Position numbers and translations under genes: made by a program. The notes below the pieces were generated by a model, which made no database searches, was not told the DNA's origin, and saw only the letters and a program-made list of their open reading frames with translations. From Spirochaetota bacterium (GTDB lineage: Bacteria; Spirochaetota; GWE2-31-10; JAFGQB01), in the NCBI GenBank assembly GCA_016935915.1, contig JAFGQB010000111.1, positions 1 to 33,347 of the forward strand: a stretch of DNA of 33,347 nt. The letters run 5' to 3'. The number at the start of each line of letters is the position of its first letter. Within the stretch, counting starts at the first letter, position 1. Below, one piece after another: positions 25,218-33,347 of the stretch.

Positions 25218-26085
25218 ATTCTATCTTAATTTTTATTTCTTTAATATGATCCGACATTTTAGAAAATTTATATTCTAATGCATCAATTATTTTATCAGAC
25301 CGCATGCTTATGTTTTGCGGCAGGCAATCCAATGAATTAATATCCTTAATCAGACATTTTACAATTTTTCCCTGTTTGATATCCAATCCTGATTTTAACA
25401 AATTTGCCAGTTCATACCTTGAAAAAGATTCTGTTGAACAAAAATTATACAATCCCCTTAAATTTTTTTCACATGCAAGATAAAATAAATTCACAAGGTC
25501 TTCTATATGAACAGGACAAAATATCTGGTCAATTGCACAATTCAGGACTTTACCTTCCTTCAATTGACTTACCAATGAAGTAATAAAAGTACCGTCTTTA
25601 GGTTTTGTCCCGAAAACCTTGCTCAATCTTGTTATGATATATTCTTCTTTACTTTTTATAAGATAATCTTCAATTGCCTTTTTATGTTTTCCGTATTCAT
25701 TGCAGGGATTTGTTTCATCAAGTTCTGTATAATTGCCCTTAAGACCGTCAAATACCGCATCGGAAGATAAAAAAACCGGAACTATTCCATATTTAAAACA
25801 CTGTTGGATAATTTTTTTATTGCCAGAAACATTGATCTTATAAGCCATTTCGCTGTTCATTTTACATTCATTGATATTGCTTATTCCTGAACATATAATT
25901 GCATATTTAATCTCTTTTAAATCTATATCAAGATCTTTAAAATCCGAGTCAACGGAGTTGAAAAATTTTAAGCCTTCGATCTTTTCAGGAAAAGTAGTTC
26001 CAATAACTTCAATGCCTTTTTTTTCAAAATGTTTCTTTAAATTGCTTCCGATATACCCCGATGCTCCTATGATCAACACTTTCAT
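25210..26085 (-). CDS. RmlD-like NAD(P)-dependent sugar reductase/epimerase (SDR)
   Basis: The product is an extended short-chain dehydrogenase of 291 residues. The dinucleotide motif is GASGYIG at 7-13. The catalytic SSDAVFDG strand is at 108-115, and YGKHK gives Tyr131 and Lys135. The layout and size match RmlD, which reduces dTDP-4-dehydrorhamnose, and similar residues (SSDxVFDG, NxYGxxK) are shared with that family. The other rml genes are absent from the window, so the actual substrate is open. A GAGGGG sequence lies rather far (about 14 bases) from the ATG. The gene ends in a strong hairpin. Confidence 0.82.
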   Translation of the reverse strand: MKVLIIGASGYIGSNLKKHFEKKGIEVIGTTFPEKIEGLKFFNSVDSDFKDLDIDLKEIKYAIICSGISNINECKMNSEMAYKINVSGNKKIIQQCFKYGIVPVFLSSDAVFDGLKGNYTELDETNPCNEYGKHKKAIEDYLIKSKEEYIITRLSKVFGTKPKDGTFITSLVSQLKEGKVLNCAIDQIFCPVHIEDLVNLFYLACEKNLRGLYNFCSTESFSRYELANLLKSGLDIKQGKIVKCLIKDINSLDCLPQNISMRSDKIIDALEYKFSKMSDHIKEIKIKIELY

Positions 26086-26426
26086 GATGATATATTTTCC
26101 CCTCTATAAATATATAGATATAAAAAATAAAATAGTTTAACAAGAACCATATTAATTAAATAAACTTATATATACATATTGACAATCTATTCTACAGACC
26201 ATCAAAATTTCATTTTAAAATTATTAATAGAATTAAATCTAATAATAATAAAGGTTTCAAAATTAAATTTTTCTGGTCAAATAAATTAATTTTTAAATAA
26301 TTTTAAAAACTCCCTAAAATTTCAGAATTATTTTAAAACATTTATAGTTTATTTACAATAAGAATTTAAATATTTTAATTAATTTGAAAAGATATTAATT
26401 GTAGAAAAAAAATAAAAAAAAATTTA
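26086..26426. other. AT-rich gap between the SDR and MCP genes
   Basis: The 341 bases are low-complexity A/T sequence. I see no open frame with a ribosome binding site, no convincing promoter for the SDR gene, and no hairpin with a T run. Confidence 0.35.
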
Positions 26427-28085
26427 TTAAGTTTTAAATCTTGAAATTTCTTTATCCAGAATTGCTATATTGTTTGAATTTTCCGTACTTAACTGCGCTA
26501 ATGAAGCTATTGTCTTTGATATTTCATTTATACCGCTTGATACCTCTGCTATACCGTTTTTATTTTCAATTGAAATATCATGTATTAAATTTATGGAACC
26601 GCTTATCTGTTCAACACCGCTGTTCATATCTTTACTTGAAGTCCTTACATCTTCCGTAATTTTATTCAAATTTGACAGAGATTTAATGATCTGATTATTG
26701 CCGATTGTTATCTCCTGAAGACCTAAAAGTGTTTCACCCAGACTGATTGAAATTTCTGAAATACCATTTATTACTTCGGATATTATTGAATTGGCTTCCT
26801 GAGTGATACCGGAAGTGGTTGTTATCTGCCCGATAATATTTTTTAAAGTAGAAGATATATTTTTTGAATTTTCACCTGTTGTAACAGCCAATTGCCTGAT
26901 TTCACTGGCTACTACTGAAAAACCTTTTCCTGATTCACCTGCATGTGCAGCTTCTATTGCAGCATTCATGGACAATAAATTGGTCTGACTTGCTACACTG
27001 TTTATTACTTTTATCATTTCAGAGATAGAACCAGTAGACGTGGCTATCTCTTCGATCGCATTGACTATGTTGGTCATGCCAGATATGCCTTTATTAGCCA
27101 TATCTGTTAATTTATTCACATAATCTTTTTTATTGGATGTTATCTTTTCTATATTATTAACATTGGAAATCATTTCTTCTATTGAAGCAGAGGACTCATT
27201 AACAGATGCAGACTGATTTTCGATTAATTCTACCAGTTTTGCTATAAAATCATTGGTCTTCTTGATATTTGTGTTAACTTTTTCAATCTCGCTGTCTAAG
27301 TAACTTATCCTTTCGCTCATAGAATTCATGGTTGTTGATATTTCCTGACCTGCAGATGAAGCTTCCTGCATACTTACTGCAAGCTCACTGCCCATTGATT
27401 TGCTTTTTTCACCTACATTCCTTAAGCTGATAACAATTTGTTTAATTTTTTCAATGAAATTATTAAAATGAAAAGCCAGTCTTCCAATCTCATCTCTTCT
27501 ATTAATTTTTATTTTTTGCGACAAATCCCCTTCTCCTTCAGAAATATCTTTTAATACATTGACCAATTTAACTATCGGTTTTGCAATATAATTGGATATG
27601 ATAATTAATATGGCCGATATTAGTACAAATATAATAATTCCCGCACCAACAATCTGTCTGACAATCGAGAATAATTCCTGATTATTTTCATAATCGGAAA
27701 AAATCACATCCAAAGATCCGATCTGCTGATTATTATGTATAATATAAAGATTTTCCTTTTTATATAATTTTCCTAACTGCTCCTCTTCAACTTTGGAAAT
27801 CGTATTGCCTTCAATATCCTTAATTTCTATTCCCACTACATCCCTGTCCATTAAAAAAGAGGACAAATTCTGCTCAATAGGTAATTTATCCGTTTTAGTC
27901 TGATTATAGTCTTTAACATTATTAACATTTGTCATTACAATTAATTTCGATGTGTAATCAATTTTTTTTAGAAGTTCTGCATTTCTCTTTTTAAATTGTG
28001 TGTTCACCAGGAATATTACAAAAATAAAAAATGTTATAAAAAAAACTGATAAAATCGGTATCAATAATTTTAATCTAAGGCTCAT
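26427..28085 (-). CDS. Methyl-accepting chemotaxis protein
   Basis: The product is a transmembrane chemoreceptor of 552 residues. TM1 is at about 5-27, and a periplasmic sensor of about 115 residues follows without a recognised ligand-binding family. TM2 lies at about 143-167, then a HAMP domain (PIVKLVNVLKDISEGEGDLS) and a long signalling helix pair from about 220. The tip sequence SQTNLLSMNAAIEAAHAGES is the strongly conserved region that binds CheA and CheW. There is no C-terminal CheR-docking pentapeptide. GGGAG precedes the ATG by about 8 bases. It probably signals to the CheA/CheW encoded elsewhere in the window. A promoter with an overlapping inverted repeat lies upstream. Confidence 0.96.
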   Translation of the reverse strand: MSLRLKLLIPILSVFFITFFIFVIFLVNTQFKKRNAELLKKIDYTSKLIVMTNVNNVKDYNQTKTDKLPIEQNLSSFLMDRDVVGIEIKDIEGNTISKVEEEQLGKLYKKENLYIIHNNQQIGSLDVIFSDYENNQELFSIVRQIVGAGIIIFVLISAILIIISNYIAKPIVKLVNVLKDISEGEGDLSQKIKINRRDEIGRLAFHFNNFIEKIKQIVISLRNVGEKSKSMGSELAVSMQEASSAGQEISTTMNSMSERISYLDSEIEKVNTNIKKTNDFIAKLVELIENQSASVNESSASIEEMISNVNNIEKITSNKKDYVNKLTDMANKGISGMTNIVNAIEEIATSTGSISEMIKVINSVASQTNLLSMNAAIEAAHAGESGKGFSVVASEIRQLAVTTGENSKNISSTLKNIIGQITTTSGITQEANSIISEVINGISEISISLGETLLGLQEITIGNNQIIKSLSNLNKITEDVRTSSKDMNSGVEQISGSINLIHDISIENKNGIAEVSSGINEISKTIASLAQLSTENSNNIAILDKEISRFKT

Positions 28086-28170
28086 TTTAAACTCCCATTA
28101 ATTAATCAATAAATTCATATCATAAAAAAATAAATAAATAGTTTAACTTGTTTTTTTTCATATATAATAA

Positions 28171-28203
28171 ATTATATTGATATTGTTCCTTATAATCAAT
28201 ATA
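28171..28203 (-). promoter_or_regulatory. MCP gene promoter with overlapping inverted repeat
   Basis: On the minus strand TTGATT (28194-28199), 17 bases and TATAAT (28171-28176) form a good sigma-70 promoter about 80 bases before the MCP start. A perfect 9-bp inverted repeat, TATATTGAT-N13-ATCAATATA (28173-28181 and 28195-28203), lies across both hexamers. That is the usual place for a repressor operator. Confidence 0.5.
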
Positions 28204-28324
28204 AAAATAAAAAAAGTAAAAAAAGTAAAATATTTTTTAAAGATTGAAAAATAGAAAAAATATAATTATTTATAAAATTGAAGAAAATATATAATATTTT
28301 ATATATTATTGAAAATATTATATA

Positions 28325-29332
28325 TTATTTATTTGCCTTTTTGACTTTTTTTTCTTTAAAAAGCTTTAAAAAAACACTCTTTTTACCACCAGAATGCCTT
28401 TTTTTTATTATTCTGTTTATATTACCCATTTTATTTATTAATAATAGCGTAATCCAGCCTATTACTACCATCGAAAGGCTGAAAACACCATATGATATCT
28501 GCCATGGTATGCCTTTTGTGATGAAACTATATTCAGACATGCCTCCGATGCTTGCTATTAAATTCAAAGGTAAAAATATTATATTTATAATTGTTAAATT
28601 TTTTATCAAAACATTCATATTATTATTTACTATTGAGCCTCTTGCATCCATTAATCCTGCAAATACCTGGGAATAAATTTCAGCCTGTTTGCTTGCCTGT
28701 TCATTTTCTATGATCAGATCATTTAAAAAACTCAAATTCACCGGGATTTTTTTTGTCTTCAAATATCCCAATAATTTGTTCAACACTATTTTGTTGCTGT
28801 TAATAGCATCAAGATAAAACACAAGTATTTCGCTTAAATTAAACATCTGTATCAAATGCTCATTTTCCATTGATTTATTTATTTTTTTTTGTATATCACG
28901 GGATAATAATTTTATTATTTTCAAATGTTCGATATAATGCTTTATGGAATTATTTAAAAATAAAAAGATCACATCAAACAGAGATTTGATCTGAAAATTA
29001 ATCCTTTCTTTAAAATAATTTATTTGTTCCATGGATAAAATGATCAATCTTTCATTTGATAAAAAAAAGCCAACAGAAGTAATATTAAAAGTGGATTCTT
29101 CTCCCAATTTGAAAGAAGTCGGGACTTTCCAGATCAAAGTTAATTTATCATTTTCAATCTCCATTCGTCCTACTTCATCCGGGTCTAAAGCTGACGTCAT
29201 ATTGTGCGGATCAATAAGATAATCTTCAACTAATTGCTTTTTTTCATTTTCGCCAATATCATAATAATATAAGATATTTCCGTCATCAGATTTTACCAAT
29301 ACATTTTTTGATATATTGTATATACCCAGCAT
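28325..29332 (-). CDS. Divergent CorA-family cation transporter
   Basis: CorA proteins are pentameric magnesium or cobalt channels. The 335 residues follow the family plan: a soluble N-terminal domain, a long helical stalk with NEHLIQMFNLSEILVFYLDAI and QASKQAEIYSQVFAGLMDA, and two C-terminal TM helices (about 252-272 and 288-308). The selectivity motif GMN between them is changed to IGGMSEYS, a variant I recall from a CorA subgroup, so ion preference may differ. The basic C-terminal tail is typical. The ATG at 29332 is preferred because AAAGG lies 9 bases before it; a TTG three codons upstream abuts that site. Confidence 0.8.
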   Translation of the reverse strand: MLGIYNISKNVLVKSDDGNILYYYDIGENEKKQLVEDYLIDPHNMTSALDPDEVGRMEIENDKLTLIWKVPTSFKLGEESTFNITSVGFFLSNERLIILSMEQINYFKERINFQIKSLFDVIFLFLNNSIKHYIEHLKIIKLLSRDIQKKINKSMENEHLIQMFNLSEILVFYLDAINSNKIVLNKLLGYLKTKKIPVNLSFLNDLIIENEQASKQAEIYSQVFAGLMDARGSIVNNNMNVLIKNLTIINIIFLPLNLIASIGGMSEYSFITKGIPWQISYGVFSLSMVVIGWITLLLINKMGNINRIIKKRHSGGKKSVFLKLFKEKKVKKANK

Positions 29333-29456
29333 ATTCTTCAACCTTTTTACTGCAATAATTAAGGAAAATTATATTATTATATAAAAAAAAAATTACAGTA
29401 AACATATAAATATAATAATAAATTATTAATTTCAATAAATTTATAATTATATTACA

Positions 29457-29537
29457 TTACATCATCATTCCGGCTAAGGTTATATGTCCGCCTCTACCTG
29501 CAATAGCGGGCAGAGAAGAATATTTCACAAGAAACAT
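29457..29537 (-). other. Possible 26-codon small ORF with hairpin
   Basis: One base after the GNAT stop codon an ATG opens a 26-codon frame (MFLVKYSSLPAIAG, then GRGGHITLAGMMM) ending in TAA. The DNA here is much less AT-rich than the surrounding gap. It also contains a near-perfect hairpin (CTCTACCTG at 29492-29500 against CGGGCAGAG at 29507-29515). It could be a tiny gene, a repeat element, or a remnant; I do not recognise it, and no ribosome binding site is evident. Confidence 0.25.
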
Positions 29538-29538
29538 T

Positions 29539-29997
29539 TCAAATAATTTTTTTCCCCATTTCTATTAGTACAATTTCATTTCCGCCTTCAGGTAAAATTA
29601 TTTCTTTTATTCTTTTAAATCCGAATGATTCATAAAATTTTAAAGCATAAATCGTTGACCATGTCTTAATGCTTTTTATTTTTTTGTTTTTAACTTCATC
29701 CAATATTTTTGTTAAAAGTTTTTTTCCTGCGCCTTTGTTCTGACATTTAACATCAACAAAAAAAGTATGAACTTTTTCCCTGTCATAACCGCAGATACCG
29801 ATTATTTTATCATCTTCCACAGCTACATAATATTTAACTGTTTCACTCTTTTTTATTAAATTTTCAGGCAGGTTTGATTTGATCTGCATTTCAATGCCTT
29901 TTGTTGTATGACCGCCGATGTCCATTTTCAAAAAACATTCTTTAATGATATTGCTTGCTGCTTTTGCATCTTCATCTGTAAATTTTCTGATTACCAT
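29539..29997 (-). CDS. GNAT family N-acetyltransferase
   Basis: GNAT enzymes transfer acetyl from acetyl-CoA to an amine. The 152-residue length is usual. The order of elements is typical: IIGICGYDREKVHTFFVDVK strands, the acetyl-CoA binding loop QNKGAGKKLL, and a C-terminal ALKFYESFGFKRI, the usual NxxFYxxxGF-type helix. The substrate is not predictable. No clear Shine-Dalgarno lies before the ATG. The YchF-like gene is upstream on the same strand, 83 bases away. Confidence 0.85.
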   Translation of the reverse strand: MVIRKFTDEDAKAASNIIKECFLKMDIGGHTTKGIEMQIKSNLPENLIKKSETVKYYVAVEDDKIIGICGYDREKVHTFFVDVKCQNKGAGKKLLTKILDEVKNKKIKSIKTWSTIYALKFYESFGFKRIKEIILPEGGNEIVLIEMGKKII

Positions 29998-30080
29998 AAT
30001 AATAAAATTATATAAAAATACGAAAAAAAATAAAATAAAAAATATGAAAATTTTGCATTAAAGAATTCTGATTTTTAAAA

Positions 30081-31103
30081 TCAAACATTGAACCTGAAAG
30101 AAATAATATCGCCGTCTTTAACCTGATATTCTTTACCCTCAAGCCTGAACCTGCCTGCTTTTTTACACTCTGCTTCAGAATTGTATTTGGAAAAGTCATC
30201 AAAGCTTATTACTTCTGCTCTTATGAATCCCTTTTCAATGTCGGAATGTATTTTACCGGCAGCCTGGACTGCCGTAATACCGTTTTTAATGGGCCATGCC
30301 CTGACCTCGTCTTCACCCATGGTTAAAAATGAAATAAACCCCAGCTGTTTGTATATATGCTTGATCAGTCTTATTGAAGCGCTCTCATTCAATCCGAACT
30401 CTTCAAGAAATGTCTGTCTTTCTTCAACCGGTATTTTAACAAGTTCATTCTCAAGCTTCGCGGAAACTGAAAAAAAAGTCAATGCATCTTCATTTATCAT
30501 TTTAACCAATTCTTGATCAACATCGTTTTTCCCTTCTTCCTGGTTCACGATCACAATGAGTTTTTTTAATGAAAGGAAACTGTAATTTACCACATTTTTT
30601 AATTCTTCAGCGGTAAAGTCATCTTCTTTTGGAAACTTAAACTCTTCCAGTATTTTCTTTAACTTTTTCAACACCGGTATATCGGGAGTGTTTTTCTTTT
30701 CCTTTTCTTCCTTTTCAAGTCTCTTTTCGACAACAAGATAATCACCAAGAATTATTTCATCCCTTATTTTTTTATATTCATTTACAGTATCAGCAGGTTC
30801 ACTTGAAAGTTCGGAATTAAAATTTCTTAAAACAATCAAAAGAATATCGGCTTTCTGGATAAGATTTTTTACTTTTGATGAAATCACCGACTGGCTGTCC
30901 TGAGGCAGGGTAAAATCAGAAATAACGAATTCGGCATAGGTCGTTTTTTTAGGTTTGAACACCCCTTTAAGATGATCGATTCTTTCATCAGGTACTTTGA
31001 TCGTACCAATATTCTCTTCTTTTCTACCTGATTCTAAACCTGTCATAGCTTCAAAAACCAGAGTTTTACCCGAATATTGTGTACCTATAAGTGCTGCTTT
31101 CAT
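30081..31103 (-). CDS. YchF/Obg-like GTPase family protein with divergent G domain
   Basis: The product has 340 residues; standard YchF has about 363. The C-terminal TGS region is classic YchF: FLTMGEDEVRAWPIKNG, AAGKIHSDIEKGFIRAEVIS, EGKEYQVKDGDIISFRFNV. The G domain is unusual. G1 is IGTQYSGKT (6-14) instead of GxxNVGKS, and the DIAGLVKGAS switch II is replaced by ISDFTLPQDSQ. The NxxE specificity motif of YchF, which favours ATP, is seen as IVNQEEG. The start is the ATG at 31103, 9 bases after GGAG; a TTG five codons upstream would sit on that site. It is probably a ribosome- or stress-related paralogue; nucleotide hydrolysis may be altered. Confidence 0.85.
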   Translation of the reverse strand: MKAALIGTQYSGKTLVFEAMTGLESGRKEENIGTIKVPDERIDHLKGVFKPKKTTYAEFVISDFTLPQDSQSVISSKVKNLIQKADILLIVLRNFNSELSSEPADTVNEYKKIRDEIILGDYLVVEKRLEKEEKEKKNTPDIPVLKKLKKILEEFKFPKEDDFTAEELKNVVNYSFLSLKKLIVIVNQEEGKNDVDQELVKMINEDALTFFSVSAKLENELVKIPVEERQTFLEEFGLNESASIRLIKHIYKQLGFISFLTMGEDEVRAWPIKNGITAVQAAGKIHSDIEKGFIRAEVISFDDFSKYNSEAECKKAGRFRLEGKEYQVKDGDIISFRFNV

Positions 31104-31392
31104 CTTAAGTTTCTCCAAATATAATCAAAATTTTTTACAAAGGAGCATAAAAATAACAATTAATAGATTATAAGTCAAGGAAATTTAAGGGTGCAGACTT
31201 AAAACTATCCTGAAGCTGCTATGTTTCTTTTGTAAATTTATAAAATTTACCATTGACATTAATCATTTTTTCTTTAATGTATTAAATAAACCCGGATGAT
31301 TTATTCTAAAACTTAATTTTTTAATTTTAATTGCGTAATTGATAAGAGTGAGTCTTTTTATAACAAAAATAATATGACTGCCCGGATAAAAA

Positions 31393-32358
31393 ATGAGATT
31401 AAATAAACTTATAAAAAACTTTCTTCTTTTATTATTGATCAGCTATCCATGTTTTACAGATGAGATTTCTTTAAAAGATTATAAATTAAACTCAGACAGT
31501 AAAGGATTCGGTTTTGTCACTGAAGACTGCGATTTATATACACTTGAAAATTATTCTTTAAAAACAATAAGAAGCATTTCAAAATATACAATCATAAAGA
31601 TAACCTCTGAATTAATACGACCTCAATTTATTATAGGGAGCAATTATTATAAGATGAAATTTAATGACAGTGAAGTATTTATCAACAGCGACTGTGTGAA
31701 ACTCACTAATGAAAAACATGCAAAAAAATATATTATCAATTTAAAGAAGTTAAATGCATACAGTGAACCTGACTTATATGAAAAAAAAAATATTATTAAT
31801 TTGAAAAAAGGACAGATCATCACCAGATACGGAACCTTTTATGACAGGGAAAACAACATCTGGGAGCTTTTAGAAATAAATGATAAAACAGCTTTTATCG
31901 GAGCTAGCGATCTGGACAGAATTTACTATTACGATGAAGAGGTGAAGTTCGGAATGTATTTATTCAGTTATATCTTTCCTCTGACAAATATAATCGGATT
32001 TACTTATTATATTCACCCTGATGTTCCTGCAAATTGCGCTTCAGGGATTTTTTCGATAATATATTATCCTTTAATGGTTCCTTCTGCTGTTATTACACTC
32101 ACTTCAATAGGACTGTTCGCAAGTTCTGCCGCTGCTTACAGGTTTGATTTTAAAAATAATATTAATCTTGCCCTGTTTTGCACATCGATTAGCTGTTTGG
32201 GACTTTCATATATAATAAATCTTATTGCAGGAATTATCTATTCAAAACTGATAATTAATTACAATAAAAAACCTACGGTCGGCAAAGTGTCAGCTTTATT
32301 TGATTATGACATTAATAAAGATATGTTAAGCATGGGATTCAAGATCAGGTTTAAATAA
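31393..32358 (+). CDS. Secreted/membrane protein with SH3-like segments
   Basis: Not assigned to a named family. The 321-residue product has a signal peptide (about 7-22). Two weak SH3-like segments lie in the extracytoplasmic part (about 35-105, and 110-175 with LKKLNAYSEPDLYEKKNIINLKKG, which resembles bacterial SH3b repeats). Two or more hydrophobic segments follow at about 185-290 (FGMYLFSYIFPLTNIIGFTYY, ALFCTSISCLGLSYIINLIAG). The last 30 residues (ALFDYDI...LSMGFKIRFK) resemble a closing outer-membrane strand. The ribosome binding site is weak. An envelope role is likely. Confidence 0.6.
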   Translation: MRLNKLIKNFLLLLLISYPCFTDEISLKDYKLNSDSKGFGFVTEDCDLYTLENYSLKTIRSISKYTIIKITSELIRPQFIIGSNYYKMKFNDSEVFINSDCVKLTNEKHAKKYIINLKKLNAYSEPDLYEKKNIINLKKGQIITRYGTFYDRENNIWELLEINDKTAFIGASDLDRIYYYDEEVKFGMYLFSYIFPLTNIIGFTYYIHPDVPANCASGIFSIIYYPLMVPSAVITLTSIGLFASSAAAYRFDFKNNINLALFCTSISCLGLSYIINLIAGIIYSKLIINYNKKPTVGKVSALFDYDINKDMLSMGFKIRFK

Positions 32359-32659
32359 AATAACATATTCATCGCTTTTTATTGGCGACATGTCAATCCG
32401 GAATCGACCGGTTTTCTTAATTTGTCTGGTTCGCTTGTATTTACTGCTTTGTTCTAAAACTTGCTTAAATTATACAGTCCAACTCCTTTAACATGTCATT
32501 AATAATATAAAATTTAATAAATTCAATTAAAAATTTTATAATAAATGTATTTTTTTATAAATATAAAATATAAATTATTGAATTATTTTTTAAATTAATT
32601 TATAATTATAATATAATTACTTGAATTTTTAAAAATTTTACATATAAAGGCAAAATGAT
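32359..32659 (+). other. Gap before the last lipoprotein gene
   Basis: The first 130 bases are mixed in composition and the remainder nearly pure A/T. A candidate promoter for the lipoprotein gene lies at 32578-32606. No small gene, RNA gene or terminator was recognised. Confidence 0.35.
32578..32606 (+). promoter_or_regulatory. Candidate sigma-70 promoter of the Ig-like lipoprotein
   Basis: TTGAAT (32578-32583), a 17-base spacer and exact TATAAT (32601-32606) lie about 50 bases before the TTG start. AT-rich surroundings make chance matches common. Confidence 0.4.
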
Positions 32660-33347
32660 TTGCTGAAAAATTACTTAATAAGATTTCAATATATATTTTA
32701 TTTTATCATAATTTTGTTTATTATTATAAGCGGCTGTGTTGTTTATTATAACCCATTTATGCCTAATACCAATACAGATAACTCAGAACAGTCCCAGATA
32801 ACAACTGACTCTGGACCACAGATTATTTCGGCTGCTGCTAATGACGGAACTGTCCTTATTGCGGGCATTGATGATGATGACACAATGACAATTACTTTCA
32901 ATGAAGATACCAATCAACCTTCAATAACAAATTTAAACATCAATTCAGTTCTTGCATTGAACAATGGTCATTCATGGCTTAGCGGAAGTGGTGCAATTAA
33001 TTCGATAGCCTGGCAAAATGCAACTACGCTTATTATAAGATTTTCAATTGACGGAGGGGCTCCGACATTAGAATTAACAGATACTATTACCCTTGACGGA
33101 ACAACGATCAGGGATACATCAAACAACAATTCTTCAACTATTCCCTTTTCTCCGATTTTAGGTTCTTTTACAGCCGATTCAACTCCTCCTGCAATATCGA
33201 GCGTTACTACCGCAGACACAAACTCCAACGGCTACATTGACAGGCTCATTGTCACTTTTAACGAAAATGTCAACAGTTCAACCATCTCTTTTGCCAACTA
33301 TTCTGTTTCCTCAGGCACAATATCAGGAGTTGTTGATGACGGTACCC
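32660..33347 (+). CDS. Lipoprotein with Ig-like repeats (partial, runs off the window)
   Basis: An open frame continues past the end of the window for at least 229 codons. The proposed start is TTG at 32660, 9 bases after AAAGG. An ATG at 32655 in another frame is stopped at once. The product begins with a hydrophobic signal ending in ISGC, a lipobox. The mature part holds at least two Ig-like modules of the kind seen in bacterial surface proteins: MTITFNEDTNQPSITNLNI and, after STPPAISSVTTADTNSNGY, the typical IDRLIVTFNENVNSSTISF. The Asp-rich turns may bind calcium. It is likely a long surface-exposed repeat protein. Confidence 0.75.
   Translation, partial: MLKNYLIRFQYIFYFIIILFIIISGCVVYYNPFMPNTNTDNSEQSQITTDSGPQIISAAANDGTVLIAGIDDDDTMTITFNEDTNQPSITNLNINSVLALNNGHSWLSGSGAINSIAWQNATTLIIRFSIDGGAPTLELTDTITLDGTTIRDTSNNNSSTIPFSPILGSFTADSTPPAISSVTTADTNSNGYIDRLIVTFNENVNSSTISFANYSVSSGTISGVVDDGT

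Noticed and set aside
26086..26426. TTGACA at about 26179 on the plus strand as a promoter
   Set aside because: No -10 hexamer lies at a usable distance, and there is no plus-strand gene downstream.
28278..28676. 132-codon plus-strand frame opposite the CorA gene
   Set aside because: It is antisense to the TM helices of CorA, which yields a hydrophobic shadow; no ribosome binding site.
30008..30202. Minus-strand open frame overlapping the 3' end of the YchF-like gene
   Set aside because: It mostly overlaps the YchF-like TGS domain in another frame, and its composition is not protein-like.

Overview
The window is very AT-rich DNA that most likely comes from a spirochaete. The evidence is a flagellar/chemotaxis block in the order flhF-flhG-(membrane protein)-whiG type sigma factor-fapA-(small protein)-(DUF6115-like)-hsp70, which resembles the layout I recall from spirochaete genomes. 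Several lipoproteins with loose spirochaete-style lipoboxes, a SemiSWEET transporter and a LysM/lipoprotein envelope pair fit this. The lineage is an inference from gene content; no rRNA or other phylogenetic marker is present.

Layout. 1-3.6 kb (+): two overlapping envelope genes (a secreted, probably barrel-like protein, and a membrane protein with a long coiled coil and a degenerate HD-GYP domain), then a LamG-type lipoprotein. 3.8-15.3 kb (-): a long motility block. In transcription order it holds an acidic two-TM protein, the sigma factor, FapA, a small charged protein, a DUF6115-like membrane protein, an Hsp70 paralogue, a J-domain/HEAT-repeat protein, CheW, CheA, and a four-TM PilZ protein with its own promoter. 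15.3-17.3 kb: an inserted segment with a YfaP-like lipoprotein (+) behind a perfect consensus sigma-70 promoter, and an HD-domain phosphohydrolase (-). 17.3-19.4 kb (-): flhF-flhG. 19.5-21.4 kb (-): a lipoprotein and a LysM protein, closed by a clear terminator. 21.7-26.1 kb: SemiSWEET (+), then on (-) a GT2 glycosyltransferase, a zinc-type dehydrogenase, a SAM methyltransferase and a RmlD-like SDR, which may be a small surface-glycan or metabolite set. 26.4-31.1 kb (-): a methyl-accepting chemotaxis protein, a divergent CorA, a GNAT and a divergent YchF-like GTPase. 31.4 kb to the end (+): a secreted SH3-like/membrane protein and a truncated Ig-like lipoprotein.

How the genes work together. 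FlhF and FlhG set flagellar position and number, the WhiG/FliA-type sigma factor directs late flagellar transcription, and FapA with the small linked proteins supports assembly. CheW, CheA and the MCP form the sensory core. cheY, cheR, cheB, flhA and flhB are not in the window. The most unusual element is an Hsp70 translationally coupled to a J-domain/HEAT protein, which is in turn directly joined to cheW-cheA. It looks like a dedicated chaperone pair embedded in a motility operon.

Several gene starts were moved from the longest reading frame to the codon that sits at proper distance from a Shine-Dalgarno sequence (LamG lipoprotein, DUF6115-like, FapA, FlhF, LysM, GT2, CorA, YchF-like). No tRNA, rRNA, CRISPR array, transposase or prophage gene was seen.
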